Part shown: positions 10,328-18,580 of the stretch, piece after piece
Numbering within the stretch: the stretch's first letter is position 1
Layout of the letters: each line of letters begins with the position of its first letter
Source: Paracoccus shanxieyensis
GTDB taxonomy: Bacteria > Pseudomonadota > Alphaproteobacteria > Rhodobacterales > Rhodobacteraceae
Assembly: GCF_009711265.1 (NCBI RefSeq)
Contig: NZ_WMII01000001.1
Coordinates: 186,001-250,000 of the forward strand
DNA length: 64,000 bases
Reading direction: 5' to 3'
Translations under genes and position numbers: made by a program
The notes under the pieces: generated by a model
What the model saw: the letters and a program-made list of their open reading frames with translations, nothing else
Databases searched by the model: none
What the model was told of the DNA's origin: nothing

Positions 10328-10884
10328 GGATCATCGGCGGCAATCTGCGCGGTCTGAAACTGGCCGATGTGGGTGCGGGGGACGCACAGGCGCATCTGCG
10401 CCCCACGACCGACCGGGTGCGGGAATCGATGTTCAACCTGCTGGTGAACGGCACGCATGGAAACCCCATTCCGGGCGCGCGCGTCCTGGACCTGTTCGCA
10501 GGCACCGGCGCATTGGGGCTTGAGGCGCTGTCGCGCGGCGCGGCCCGCGTGGCCTTTGTCGATGACGGCGTGGCGGCGCGGGCCCTGCTGCGCGCCAATA
10601 TCGAAAAGGCCCGCGCCATGGGCGTCACAGATGTCTGGCGGCGCGATGCCACCAATCTGGGAGAGAACCGCGCCAAGGGCTATGATCTGGTGTTTCTGGA
10701 CCCGCCCTATGGCAAGGGCATGGGCGAGGTGGCGCTGGCCAACGCCCTGAAAGGCGGCTGGATCGCCCCGCAGGGCATGGTGGTCTGGGAGGAATCCACC
10801 GCGCCCCCGGTGGTCGCCGGCCTGACCCAGATCGACCAGCGCAAATATGGCGACACGGTGGTGACGCTGCTGCGCCCCGCCTAG
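10324..10884 (+). CDS. rsmD: 16S rRNA (guanine(966)-N(2))-methyltransferase
   Basis: A 186-residue Rossmann-fold methyltransferase that methylates G966 of 16S rRNA. It starts with MRIIGGNLRGLKL, as RsmD proteins do, has the SAM-binding VLDLFAGTGALGLEALSRGA at about residues 57-76 and the catalytic motif IV LVFLDPPYGKGM. The ATG overlaps the stop of the upstream flavoprotein (ATGA), so translation is coupled. Its stop codon shares the CTAG at 10881-10884 with the stop of the convergent Lrp gene. Confidence 0.95.
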   Translation: MRIIGGNLRGLKLADVGAGDAQAHLRPTTDRVRESMFNLLVNGTHGNPIPGARVLDLFAGTGALGLEALSRGAARVAFVDDGVAARALLRANIEKARAMGVTDVWRRDATNLGENRAKGYDLVFLDPPYGKGMGEVALANALKGGWIAPQGMVVWEESTAPPVVAGLTQIDQRKYGDTVVTLLRPA

Positions 10885-11327
10885 GTCGCGCGGTCCAGCT
10901 TGGTGGACAGGTGGATCAGGCTTTCGCTGCTGCGCACGCCGGTCAATCCGCCGATCTGGTCCAGCACATCGTCCAGCTGGCTGGTCGATCCGGCCGCCAG
11001 TTGCAGCAGAATGTCGACACGCCCGCTGGTGGTGTGGATGCGTTCGACCTCGGGCAGGTTGCGCAGGCGCGTCAGGATCCCGGCCTGAGATCGCGGCTCG
11101 ATGGTCAAAAGGCATGTGGCGCGGATGCGGCTTTCGCGGGCGCTATCGCCCAGCCGCAGGGTATATCCGGCAATCGCTCCGCTGGTTTCCAGCCGCTCGA
11201 GTCGGGCCTGCACGGTCGAGCGTGCCACCTTCAGCCGCCGCGCCAGCACCGCAACCGACAGCCGCGCATCCTGCGCCAGATAGGCCAGAATCCCCCGATC
11301 AAGCTCGTCCACGACCCCCCCTGTCAT
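10881..11327 (-). CDS. Lrp/AsnC family transcriptional regulator
   Basis: A 148-residue Lrp/AsnC regulator. The helix-turn-helix is in the first 60 residues (DRGILAYLAQDARLSVAVLA, then ARSTVQARLERLETSGAIAGYT), followed by the ligand-binding RAM domain with VERIHTTSGRVDILLQLAAG. It is divergent from the PLP decarboxylase gene that begins 110 bases away, and Lrp proteins often control adjacent amino-acid genes, so it probably regulates that gene in response to an amino acid. It shares a four-base overlap with the end of rsmD. Confidence 0.93.
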   Translation of the reverse strand: MTGGVVDELDRGILAYLAQDARLSVAVLARRLKVARSTVQARLERLETSGAIAGYTLRLGDSARESRIRATCLLTIEPRSQAGILTRLRNLPEVERIHTTSGRVDILLQLAAGSTSQLDDVLDQIGGLTGVRSSESLIHLSTKLDRAT

Positions 11328-11436
11328 AATGACGAAAACCCTGTCGTTTTACCGGATCTGCCGGGCAGTTCCACCACTTTCGCTGCTGCGTCCGCCCCAC
11401 ATCGCGCGCAACCTGTAAGAAATCAGGGGATGGCAG

Positions 11437-12579
11437 ATGGGACTGACAGAAAGCCGCGCACCCGCAGTCTGGACGAACCCGGCGCAGATCGTGCGCGACA
11501 TGCAGCCCGATCATCCGGTCATGGCCTTTGCCCCCAGCGTGCTGCGCGCGCAGGCGCGGCGGTTTCTGCAGGGCTTTCCGGGGCTTGTCACCTATGCGGT
11601 CAAGGCCAATCCCGACAGGCGGGTGATCCGCACGCTGGCCTTGGCGGGGATCACGGGCTTCGATGTGGCGTCCCCGGCCGAGATCGACCTGATCGGGCGG
11701 CTGGTGCCCGGCGCGGCGCGGCATTACCACAACCCGGTGCGGTCGCGGGCGGAAATCGACCATGCCGTTGCTGCGGGCGTAGGGGTCTGGTCGGTCGATT
11801 GCCCGTCCGAGCTGGAAAAGCTGTGCGCCGCCCTGCCGCAGGCTGCGGAAATCGCGGTGCGCTTCAAGCTGCCGATCAAAGGGGCGGCCTATGATTTCGG
11901 CTCGAAATTCGGGGCGACGCCCGATCTTGCCGCTGAACTGCTGCGGGTGGTGGCGGCGCGGGGCCATTCGCCCTCGTTGACATTCCATCCCGGCACGCAA
12001 TGCACCGATCCGCGCGCATGGGATGGCTATATCCGCATGGCGGCGCAGATTTCCCGCCTGGCCGGGATCCGCATTCACCGCCTGAATGTCGGCGGCGGCT
12101 TTCCGTCGCATCGCGTGAACGGCGTCGCGCCGGATCTGGCGGCGATCTTTGCGCAGATCCGCCGCAGCGTCGCGGTGTTTGCCGACGCGCCGCTACTGGT
12201 CTGCGAACCGGGCCGGGCGCTTTGCGGCGATGCCTTTTCGCTGATCACCCGCATCAAGGCTGTGCGCGATTCCGACATCTTCCTGAATGACGGCGTCTAT
12301 GGCGGCCTGACCGAATTGCCCCAGATCGGCAATCTGGACAGGATCGAGGTGCTGACGCCCGACGGCCAGCCGCGTGAAGGCACGGTGCGGCCCCGCACGG
12401 TCTTTGGCCCGACCTGCGATTCACTTGACCGATTGCCGGGGGAACTCGCCCTGCCCGGCAATGTGTCCGAGGGCGATTTTGTGGTGTTCCATGGTGCGGG
12501 TGCTTATTCCACGGTTACGAATACGCAATTCAACGGCTTCGGGCAGATGGCGCAGGTTTCTGTCAAGGCATTTTCATAA
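11437..12579 (+). CDS. Ornithine/lysine-type PLP-dependent decarboxylase (fold type III)
   Basis: A 380-residue alanine-racemase-fold decarboxylase of the eukaryotic-type ornithine/diaminopimelate group. PLP would bind Lys56 in VTYAVKANPDR; LNVGGGFPSH is the glycine-rich phosphate loop, CEPGRAL the PLP-ring arginine segment, and VFGPTCDSLD contains the second-subunit catalytic cysteine used by ornithine decarboxylases. The product is probably putrescine or cadaverine; ornithine and lysine cannot be separated here. ATG at 11437 follows a GGGGATGG-like site. The divergent Lrp gene is a likely regulator. Confidence 0.88.
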   Translation: MGLTESRAPAVWTNPAQIVRDMQPDHPVMAFAPSVLRAQARRFLQGFPGLVTYAVKANPDRRVIRTLALAGITGFDVASPAEIDLIGRLVPGAARHYHNPVRSRAEIDHAVAAGVGVWSVDCPSELEKLCAALPQAAEIAVRFKLPIKGAAYDFGSKFGATPDLAAELLRVVAARGHSPSLTFHPGTQCTDPRAWDGYIRMAAQISRLAGIRIHRLNVGGGFPSHRVNGVAPDLAAIFAQIRRSVAVFADAPLLVCEPGRALCGDAFSLITRIKAVRDSDIFLNDGVYGGLTELPQIGNLDRIEVLTPDGQPREGTVRPRTVFGPTCDSLDRLPGELALPGNVSEGDFVVFHGAGAYSTVTNTQFNGFGQMAQVSVKAFS

Positions 12580-12622
12580 AGCCGCCACCTTAGCGTCGCG
12601 AAGGACTGCTAGCGTCCCGGTC

Positions 12623-13678
12623 ATGCAGCCCGACGCGCCCCCTGTTTGCCAAGTGGTCCTGCTGGACGGGACCTTCGCCTCATTGACCGAGGGGCAATGC
12701 TCGTCAATCGCGCGCATCCATGCGCTGATCGTGAACCAGCCGGGGGTGCAGCTGCATTACGCGCCGGGCCAGCAATGGGCGGCATGGCGCACCGTGCCAC
12801 AGCTGATCTCGGGGCAGTCGCTGGATGACAGCATCCTGTCGGCCTATGCGTGGCTGGCGCGTCACTGGCGGCCGGGCAACCCTCTGTTTCTGTTCGGATA
12901 TTCGCGCGGCGGCATCGGCGTCTGCGCGCTGGCCGACATGATCCATCGCATCGGCCTGCCGCGGCCGGAACATGCGACCGCCGACACCATCGCCGCAGCA
13001 TGGCAGCATTACCGGCACGAAACCGGCGCCCGGCTGGACCCCGCGCTGTGCCACCCTGAAGTGCCCGTGCAGATGCTGGGCCTGCTGGACATGGTGATGT
13101 CGCTGGGTCTGCGCCTGCCCTTCAGCCGCACCATATCCGAGCCCCGGTTCCGATATTCCAAGGGCCATATCGCCCCGAATGTCCGGCGGGGCGCGCATGC
13201 GCTGGCGCTGGACGAAACCCGGCAGGCCTTTGCCCCGGTGCTGTGGGCCGGGGATCAGGCGGATGAGCGGGTGGAACAGATGTGGTTTCGCGGTTGCCAT
13301 TCCGACATTGGCGGCCAGCTTGGCCGCTTCGAAGCGGCGCGCCCCTTGGCGAATGTGCCGCTGGTCTGGCTGCTGTCGCAGGCCGAAAAGGCGGGACTGC
13401 CGCTGGCCGCTGGCTGGCGCGCGGCGCTGCCTTGCGACACGCAGGCGCGCTCGGTCGGGTCATGGCGCAGTTGGGGCAAGATCTTCCTGATGCGGGCGGC
13501 ACGCCAGCCGGGGCTGGATCTCAGCGAATTGCTGCACGCCTCGGTCACGCGGCCCTATGCCGGTCCCGCGCATCTGGTCGGGCATCTGGAAACCGCGCGC
13601 GCCCAGTCCCGGCGCCGGTTGCCCAAGCTGCGCCTGCCCGGCAGGCCGGGCAGCGGCAGGGATTCGGCCCCGGCTTAG
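12623..13678 (+). CDS. DUF2235 alpha/beta-hydrolase (T6SS phospholipase-like domain)
   Basis: A 351-residue protein resembling the DUF2235 family, an alpha/beta-hydrolase group that includes Tle1-type phospholipase effectors as well as many chromosomal proteins of unknown role. The nucleophile elbow is LFLFGYSRGGIGVCALADM near residue 90 (G-Y-S-R-G), with an early DGT segment (LLDGTF) and the downstream MWFRGCHSDIGG carrying the expected D/H region. No signal peptide is visible. No type VI secretion genes are in the window, so an effector role is not supported; the ATG follows 43 bases after the decarboxylase stop. Its stop overlaps the metF stop by four bases. Confidence 0.75.
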   Translation: MQPDAPPVCQVVLLDGTFASLTEGQCSSIARIHALIVNQPGVQLHYAPGQQWAAWRTVPQLISGQSLDDSILSAYAWLARHWRPGNPLFLFGYSRGGIGVCALADMIHRIGLPRPEHATADTIAAAWQHYRHETGARLDPALCHPEVPVQMLGLLDMVMSLGLRLPFSRTISEPRFRYSKGHIAPNVRRGAHALALDETRQAFAPVLWAGDQADERVEQMWFRGCHSDIGGQLGRFEAARPLANVPLVWLLSQAEKAGLPLAAGWRAALPCDTQARSVGSWRSWGKIFLMRAARQPGLDLSELLHASVTRPYAGPAHLVGHLETARAQSRRRLPKLRLPGRPGSGRDSAPA

Positions 13679-14532
13679 GCGGCAAGTTCGGGCTTGGCGG
13701 CGACGCCCATCGCGTCGCAGACCTTCAGCACCAGTTCGGGCTTGTTCAGCGTATAGAAATGCAGGATGTCCACGCCGCCATCCACCAGATCCTGACACAG
13801 CCGCACGCAGGTCTCCAGCGCCAGCTGCGCCTCGCCGGCCTTGCCTGCGGCGGCAAAGGCGTCCTCGGCCCATTGCGGCACGCTGGTGCCGCAGCGTTCG
13901 GCAAAGCGCCGGGTGCCCGCCCAGCTTTGGATCGGCAGGATGCCGGGAATGATGCGGGCCGTGACGCCCGCGCGTTCCGCCTGATCGCGGAAGCGGAAGA
14001 ACGTGTCGGCATCAAAGAAGAACTGCGTGATGGCGCTGGTCGCGCCCCCATCGGACTTGCGCTTGAGCCATGCCACATCGGCGGAGGTGTCGGGGCTTTC
14101 GGGGTGCGGCTCGGGATAGGCGCCGCAGCGGATGGTCATGTCGCCCCGCGCGGCGATCGCCTCGATCAGCTGGATCGAATTGGCAAAGCCATCGGGATGC
14201 GGCGCGAACCGGTCCTGCCCCTGCGGCGCATCGCCCCGCAGCGCCACGATCTCATGCACGCCCGCCGCCGCGTAATCCGCGACGATCTGCATGGTTTCTT
14301 CGCGCGTGGCATCGACGCAGGTCAGGTGCGCCGCGACATTCAGCCCGTAATGCGTGGAAAGTGCCGTCACCGCCTCATGCGTCAGTTGACGCGTCGTGCC
14401 GCCCGCGCCATAGGTCACCGAGACGAATTCCGGCCCCAGCGGCGCCAGCGCCCGCGCGGTTTCCCACAGCCGGAACGACTGATCCAGATTTTTGGGCGGG
14501 AAGAACTCGAAACTGATCGCGGGTGTCGTCAT
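13675..14532 (-). CDS. metF: 5,10-methylenetetrahydrofolate reductase
   Basis: A 285-residue TIM-barrel flavoenzyme that reduces methylene-THF to 5-methyl-THF for methionine synthesis. Diagnostic segments are ISFEFFPPKN at the start (catalytic Glu), FVSVTYGAGG, the HLTCVDATREE FAD/folate segment and ALRGDAPQGQD. The ATG at 14532 has AAAAGGA eight bases upstream; an ATG 33 bases earlier lacks this. It is divergent from metR with 90 bases between the starts, matching the MetR-regulated arrangement known in other proteobacteria. Confidence 0.96.
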   Translation of the reverse strand: MTTPAISFEFFPPKNLDQSFRLWETARALAPLGPEFVSVTYGAGGTTRQLTHEAVTALSTHYGLNVAAHLTCVDATREETMQIVADYAAAGVHEIVALRGDAPQGQDRFAPHPDGFANSIQLIEAIAARGDMTIRCGAYPEPHPESPDTSADVAWLKRKSDGGATSAITQFFFDADTFFRFRDQAERAGVTARIIPGILPIQSWAGTRRFAERCGTSVPQWAEDAFAAAGKAGEAQLALETCVRLCQDLVDGGVDILHFYTLNKPELVLKVCDAMGVAAKPELAA

Positions 14533-14584
14533 TGCACTATCCTTTTGTCGCAAGGCTTTTGACATGGCCGGTGACGTGAGACAA

Positions 14585-14612
14585 ATTCATAATCCTCAAC
14601 ATCGTCATGAAT
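14585..14612. promoter_or_regulatory. Possible MetR operator between metF and metR
   Basis: ATTCAT at 14585-14590 and ATGAAT at 14607-14612 form an inverted repeat in the 90-base divergent intergenic space. LysR-family regulators usually bind interrupted dyads between divergent promoters, and MetR is encoded on one side. The spacing is longer than in the classical enterobacterial TGAA-N5-TTCA site, so this is a candidate only. Confidence 0.35.
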
Positions 14613-14622
14613 CGCAGTCATC

Positions 14623-15540
14623 ATGCATCTGGAACTTCGTCACCTGCGCAGCCTGCGCGCCATCCATGAACAAGGCGGCCTTGCCCGCGCCGCCGAGGTG
14701 CTGAACCTGACGCAATCGGCGCTGTCGCATCAGATCAAGGCGCTTGAGGAACAGGCCGGGGTCGAGTTGTTCTTGCGCAAGACCAAGCCCCTGCGGCTCT
14801 CGGGTGCGGGGATGCGCCTGCTGCGCACCGCCGAACAGGTGCTGCCGATGATCGCCGCCGCCGAGGCCGAGTTCCGCGCCGTCGAGTTGGGCCGCGCCGG
14901 TCGCCTGCATGTGGCGATGGAATGTCACCATTGTTTCGACTGGCTTTTGCCGGTGCTGGACCAGTTCCGCCGCGCCTGGCCCGAGGTCGATCTGGACATC
15001 CGCACCAGCCTTGCCCTGAAGGCCCTGCCCGCGCTGGTGCGCGGACAGGTGGATATGGTGATCTCGTCCGATCCCGAAGAGATGGAGGGCGTGGCCTATC
15101 AGCCGCTGTTCGACTATGCGCCGACCATGGTGCTGGCCGCCAACCATCCGCTGATCGCCAAGGGCTATGCCGAGCCGCAGGATTTCGCCGACCAGACGCT
15201 GATCACCTATCCGATGGACCGGGCGCGGCTGGATGTGTTTTCGCAGTTTCTGGACCCGGCCGGGGTCGAGCCCGCGCATCACCGCGTCATCGAACAGACG
15301 GCGGTGGCGCTGATGCTGATCGCCTCGGGGCGCGGGGTGGCGGTGATGCCCGACTGGGTGCTGCGCGCCCATGCCGCCAATCCGGAACTGGCCATGCTGC
15401 CGCTGGGTCCGCAGGGCATGTTGCGCAGGCTTTATGCCGCGGTGCGCAGCGACGATCTGAACCAGCCCTTCATGGTCCATGTCCTGCGGCTGGCCCGGAC
15501 CGAGCCGATGCGCATGATGCGGGCGCTGTCGCAGCCATGA
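14623..15540 (+). CDS. metR: LysR-family regulator MetR
   Basis: A 305-residue LysR regulator. The N-terminal winged HTH contains LARAAEVLNLTQSALSHQIK, and the effector domain begins with ECHHCFDWLLPVLDQFR near residue 104, a segment characteristic of MetR. The divergent neighbour metF supports the assignment. In characterised bacteria MetR activates methionine genes with homocysteine as co-effector. ATG at 14623 is the only sensible start. Confidence 0.92.
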   Translation: MHLELRHLRSLRAIHEQGGLARAAEVLNLTQSALSHQIKALEEQAGVELFLRKTKPLRLSGAGMRLLRTAEQVLPMIAAAEAEFRAVELGRAGRLHVAMECHHCFDWLLPVLDQFRRAWPEVDLDIRTSLALKALPALVRGQVDMVISSDPEEMEGVAYQPLFDYAPTMVLAANHPLIAKGYAEPQDFADQTLITYPMDRARLDVFSQFLDPAGVEPAHHRVIEQTAVALMLIASGRGVAVMPDWVLRAHAANPELAMLPLGPQGMLRRLYAAVRSDDLNQPFMVHVLRLARTEPMRMMRALSQP

Positions 15541-15595
15541 CGCAAGGCAACACTTCCCAAAGACATCCGGGACGGTAATATGACACACGACAAAG

Positions 15596-16672
15596 TTGCA
15601 TGATGAAAGATCCCCGTTGTTTGCCGCCACGCTTCTTGCCCAACGACTGACCACGCGCATCTCATGCAAGCTGGGCCGCAATCCGGGCGATGAGACCATC
15701 GCCGCCGAGGTGGTGATCGTCTCGCCCGATGAAATGGCCGAACGTCCTGCCGCCTTCGCGCTGCCGGGCCAGATGGACCGGGTAAAGGCCACGCCGCCCG
15801 ACACCAACCTGCCCAACGAAATGTCGCGCATCGGCGGCGGGCCGATCCTGCATGACGCGACCAAGGCGATGCTGTTGCGCAATGTGCAGTATTTCGACGG
15901 CTTCATCTATTGCCACGGCGCGCGCCGTCAGCAGGTGGTGCGCCCCGAACCAATCATCTCAGGCGGCCCGGTCGAACACATCGCCGAATGCAGCCTGCCC
16001 GCCACGACCGTGGGGGACCAGTTCTTCGGGCATTTCCTGATCGACGATTCCTCGGCCGCGCTGCTGGCGCCGCGATTTGCCACGCCTCGCCTGCCGCGCC
16101 CGACCCTGCAACAGACGTGGTCGCACGCCCGGCCCTATCGCGACCGGCTGGGGCTGTCGGCTGCGCAGATCGGCACGGCCCGCATCGACCGCGCATGGGT
16201 GTTTCGCGACCACGGCATGACCGCCGACCGCCGCGCCCGCATGGCCGAACTGCGCCGCAGGATGCGGGCGCCGGGCGGCGAACGGCAGGGGCATGGCGTC
16301 TTCATCCTGCGCAGCGGCGGGCAGGCGCGCAATCTGCTGAACGAGGCCGCGATTGCCGATCAGCTGTCGCGCGAGGGCTTTGAGATCGTCGACCCCGCCC
16401 GCCAGTCCGTCGCGGACATCGCCGCGAAGCTGCACGATGCCGCGCTGGTCTGCTCGGTCGAAGGCAGCGCCTTTGCGCATGGCCTTTTGTCGATGGCCGA
16501 AGGTGCGGCCATGGTCGCGATCCAGCCGCCCTTCCGCTTCAACAATCCTTGGAAGGATTACACCGACGCGCTGGGGATGGGCTATGGCTATGTCGTGGCC
16601 GAAGGCGGACCCACGGAATTCAGTCTGGATGTCGACAGCCTGATGCGCACGCTGGAGCTTGCATCGGTTTGA
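15596..16672 (+). CDS. Glycosyltransferase family 61-like protein
   Basis: A protein of up to 358 residues resembling the DUF563/GT61 group found in bacterial polysaccharide loci. Supporting features are the central FGHFLIDDSS segment (GT61 proteins have an N/G-x-x-H-F/W-x-x-D motif), the VFILRSGGQARNLLNEAAI stretch equivalent to the 'R-x-x-x-R-x-x-x-N' nucleotide-sugar region, and SVEGSAFAHGLLSMAEGA near the C-terminus, corresponding to the G-x-G-x-x-x-x-x-x-F block. The frame opens with a TTG at 15596 that has no strong ribosome site, so the true start is uncertain. No other polysaccharide gene is adjacent. Confidence 0.7.
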   Translation: MHDERSPLFAATLLAQRLTTRISCKLGRNPGDETIAAEVVIVSPDEMAERPAAFALPGQMDRVKATPPDTNLPNEMSRIGGGPILHDATKAMLLRNVQYFDGFIYCHGARRQQVVRPEPIISGGPVEHIAECSLPATTVGDQFFGHFLIDDSSAALLAPRFATPRLPRPTLQQTWSHARPYRDRLGLSAAQIGTARIDRAWVFRDHGMTADRRARMAELRRRMRAPGGERQGHGVFILRSGGQARNLLNEAAIADQLSREGFEIVDPARQSVADIAAKLHDAALVCSVEGSAFAHGLLSMAEGAAMVAIQPPFRFNNPWKDYTDALGMGYGYVVAEGGPTEFSLDVDSLMRTLELASV

Positions 16673-16724
16673 CATTTCCGGACAATCGTTCGAATAATCC
16701 GCAAGTTGAACGGCAGGGCGGGCC

Positions 16725-17813
16725 ATGAACGATCCGGCAGGTGAACACAAGCTGACGGCAAGGCCCGATGGCGACAGCCTGCGCCTGTCGGGCGAGCTGA
16801 CGGTCTGGACCCTGCCGCAGCTTGCCCAGACGGCGCCGCAGGCGATCCGGCTGGATAACGTCACCCGCTTTGACACCGCCGCCGCATGGTATCTGGCCGA
16901 CCGCGCCGCGCAGGGCACCCGGATCGAGGGGCTGACCCCGCAGCAGCAGGCGCTGCTGGACACGGTGACCAAAGCTTTGCCGAAACCCGATCCTGCCGCA
17001 GCCCCCTGCCCCGGCTGGCGCGCGCTTCTGGAACGCACCGGGCAGCGCGTCGTCGAGATGCTGGCCTTTCAGCGCGAGCTTGCCGAATATCTGGGCCGCT
17101 TTCTGGCGGCAGCCGGCCGCGCCATCCGCCATCCACGCGAATTCCGCCTGACATCGCTGGTGCATCACTGTCAGGAAACCGGGCTGCGCGCCGTGCCCAT
17201 CGTCGCGCTGATGTCCTTTCTGATCGGTGTGGTGCTGGCCTTTCAGGGCGCGGCCCAGCTTCAGCAATTCGGGGCCGAGGTCTTTGTCGTCGATCTGATC
17301 GCCATTTCCATCCTGCGCGAACTGGGCATCCTTCTGACCGCGATCATCGTGGCGGGGCGCACGGCTTCGGCGCTGACGGCCTCGATCGGGTCGATGAAGA
17401 TGCGCGAGGAAATCGACGCCATGCGCACGCTGGGCATGGATCCCGACATGGTGCTGATCCTGCCGCGCGTGCTGGCGCTGCTCATCACGCTGCCGATCCT
17501 CGGGCTGATCGCCAATGTCTCGGGGCTGATCGGCGGCGCGATCATGTCCTGGATCGAACTTGGCATCTCGCCCAGCATGTTCCGCTATCGTCTGGTCGCC
17601 GAAACCGGGGTGGAACATGTCATCGCGGGCATCAGCAAGGCCCCGGTCTTTGCCATCGTCATCGGCATCATCGGCTGTCACGCGGGCATGAAGGTCGGCA
17701 AGGACGCCGAATCGCTGGGCGCGCAGACCTCGCGCGCGGTGGTCAATGCGATCTTTGCCGTCATCGTCATCGACGCGCTGTTTTCGATCTTCTTTGCGGA
17801 GATCGGGATATGA
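16725..17813 (+). CDS. mlaE: MlaE-type lipid ABC permease with N-terminal STAS domain
   Basis: A 362-residue inner-membrane protein. Residues 8-85 form a STAS/MlaB-like domain (LRLSGELTVWTLPQL, RFDTAAAWYL), and the rest is an MlaE permease with about five to six membrane helices and the family segments FQGAAQLQQFG, LTAIIVAGRTASALTASIGSMK and EEIDAMRTLGMDP. In E. coli STAS MlaB and permease MlaE are separate; here they are fused. It starts an operon with the ATPase, MCE and lipoprotein genes, which together move phospholipid-like lipids across the periplasm. Its stop overlaps the mlaF ATG. Confidence 0.93.
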   Translation: MNDPAGEHKLTARPDGDSLRLSGELTVWTLPQLAQTAPQAIRLDNVTRFDTAAAWYLADRAAQGTRIEGLTPQQQALLDTVTKALPKPDPAAAPCPGWRALLERTGQRVVEMLAFQRELAEYLGRFLAAAGRAIRHPREFRLTSLVHHCQETGLRAVPIVALMSFLIGVVLAFQGAAQLQQFGAEVFVVDLIAISILRELGILLTAIIVAGRTASALTASIGSMKMREEIDAMRTLGMDPDMVLILPRVLALLITLPILGLIANVSGLIGGAIMSWIELGISPSMFRYRLVAETGVEHVIAGISKAPVFAIVIGIIGCHAGMKVGKDAESLGAQTSRAVVNAIFAVIVIDALFSIFFAEIGI

Positions 17814-18577
17814 CCGACAATATCATCGAGGTGCGCGGCCTGCGCACCCAGTTCGGCAGCCATGTCATCCATGACGGGCTGGATCTGGATCTGAAACGCG
17901 GCGAGATTCTGGGCGTCGTGGGCGGTTCCGGGACCGGCAAATCGGTGCTGCTGCGCACCATCGTCGGGCTGATTACCCCGGCTGCGGGCAAGGTGCGGGT
18001 TCTGGGACAGGATGTCGGCCAGCTCTCTGGCCCCGCGCGCGAGGCGCTGGAACGGCGCTGGGGCGTCATGTTTCAGGACGGCGCGCTGTTTTCCGCGCTG
18101 ACCGTGCAGGAAAACGTCGAGGTGCCCTTGCGGGCCGTGCCGGGCCTGACGGATGCGCAGCGCGAAGGGCTGGCGCAGTTGAAGGTGTCGATGGCCGGGC
18201 TGCCATGGAATGCCAATGACAAATACCCCTCGGATCTGTCGGGGGGCATGAAGAAGCGCGCCGGGCTGGCGCGGGCGCTGGCGCTGGATCCGGAAATCGT
18301 CTTTCTGGATGAGCCCACCGCCGGGCTGGACCCGATCGGCGCGGATGCGTTCGACAAGCTGATCGTCGGCCTGCGCGACGCGCTGGGGCTGTCGGTCTTT
18401 CTGGTCACGCATGATCTGGACACGCTGCACGCCTGTTGCGACCGCATCGCGGTTCTGGCTGAAAAGAAGGTGCTGACGACCGGCACCATGGCCGACATGC
18501 TGAAGGTCGATCACCCTTGGGTGCATGAATATTTCCACGGGCCGCGCGCCCGCGCCGCCACCGTCGGGAAGGATTAG
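17810..18577 (+). CDS. mlaF: MlaF-type lipid ABC transporter ATPase
   Basis: A 255-residue ABC ATPase. The Walker A is GVVGGSGTGKSVLLRT near residue 37, the signature is LSGGMKKRAGLARALA, Walker B is IVFLDEPTAG and the switch His is in VFLVTHDLD. The KYPSDLSGGMKKR signature with 'GMKKR' is typical of Mla-type ATPases rather than other importers. The ATG at 17810 overlaps the mlaE stop codon (ATGA) and three bases separate its stop from the MCE gene, consistent with one complex. Confidence 0.95.
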   Translation: MTDNIIEVRGLRTQFGSHVIHDGLDLDLKRGEILGVVGGSGTGKSVLLRTIVGLITPAAGKVRVLGQDVGQLSGPAREALERRWGVMFQDGALFSALTVQENVEVPLRAVPGLTDAQREGLAQLKVSMAGLPWNANDKYPSDLSGGMKKRAGLARALALDPEIVFLDEPTAGLDPIGADAFDKLIVGLRDALGLSVFLVTHDLDTLHACCDRIAVLAEKKVLTTGTMADMLKVDHPWVHEYFHGPRARAATVGKD

Positions 18578-18580
18578 GAT

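Noticed and set aside
12623..13678. T6SS effector role for the DUF2235 protein
   Set aside because: No VgrG, immunity, adaptor or secretion genes are near, and the family is widespread outside such loci.
14533..14622. SAM riboswitch ahead of metF
   Set aside because: The space between metF and metR is only 90 bases and I see no conserved SAM-II-type pseudoknot core; MetR control explains the arrangement.
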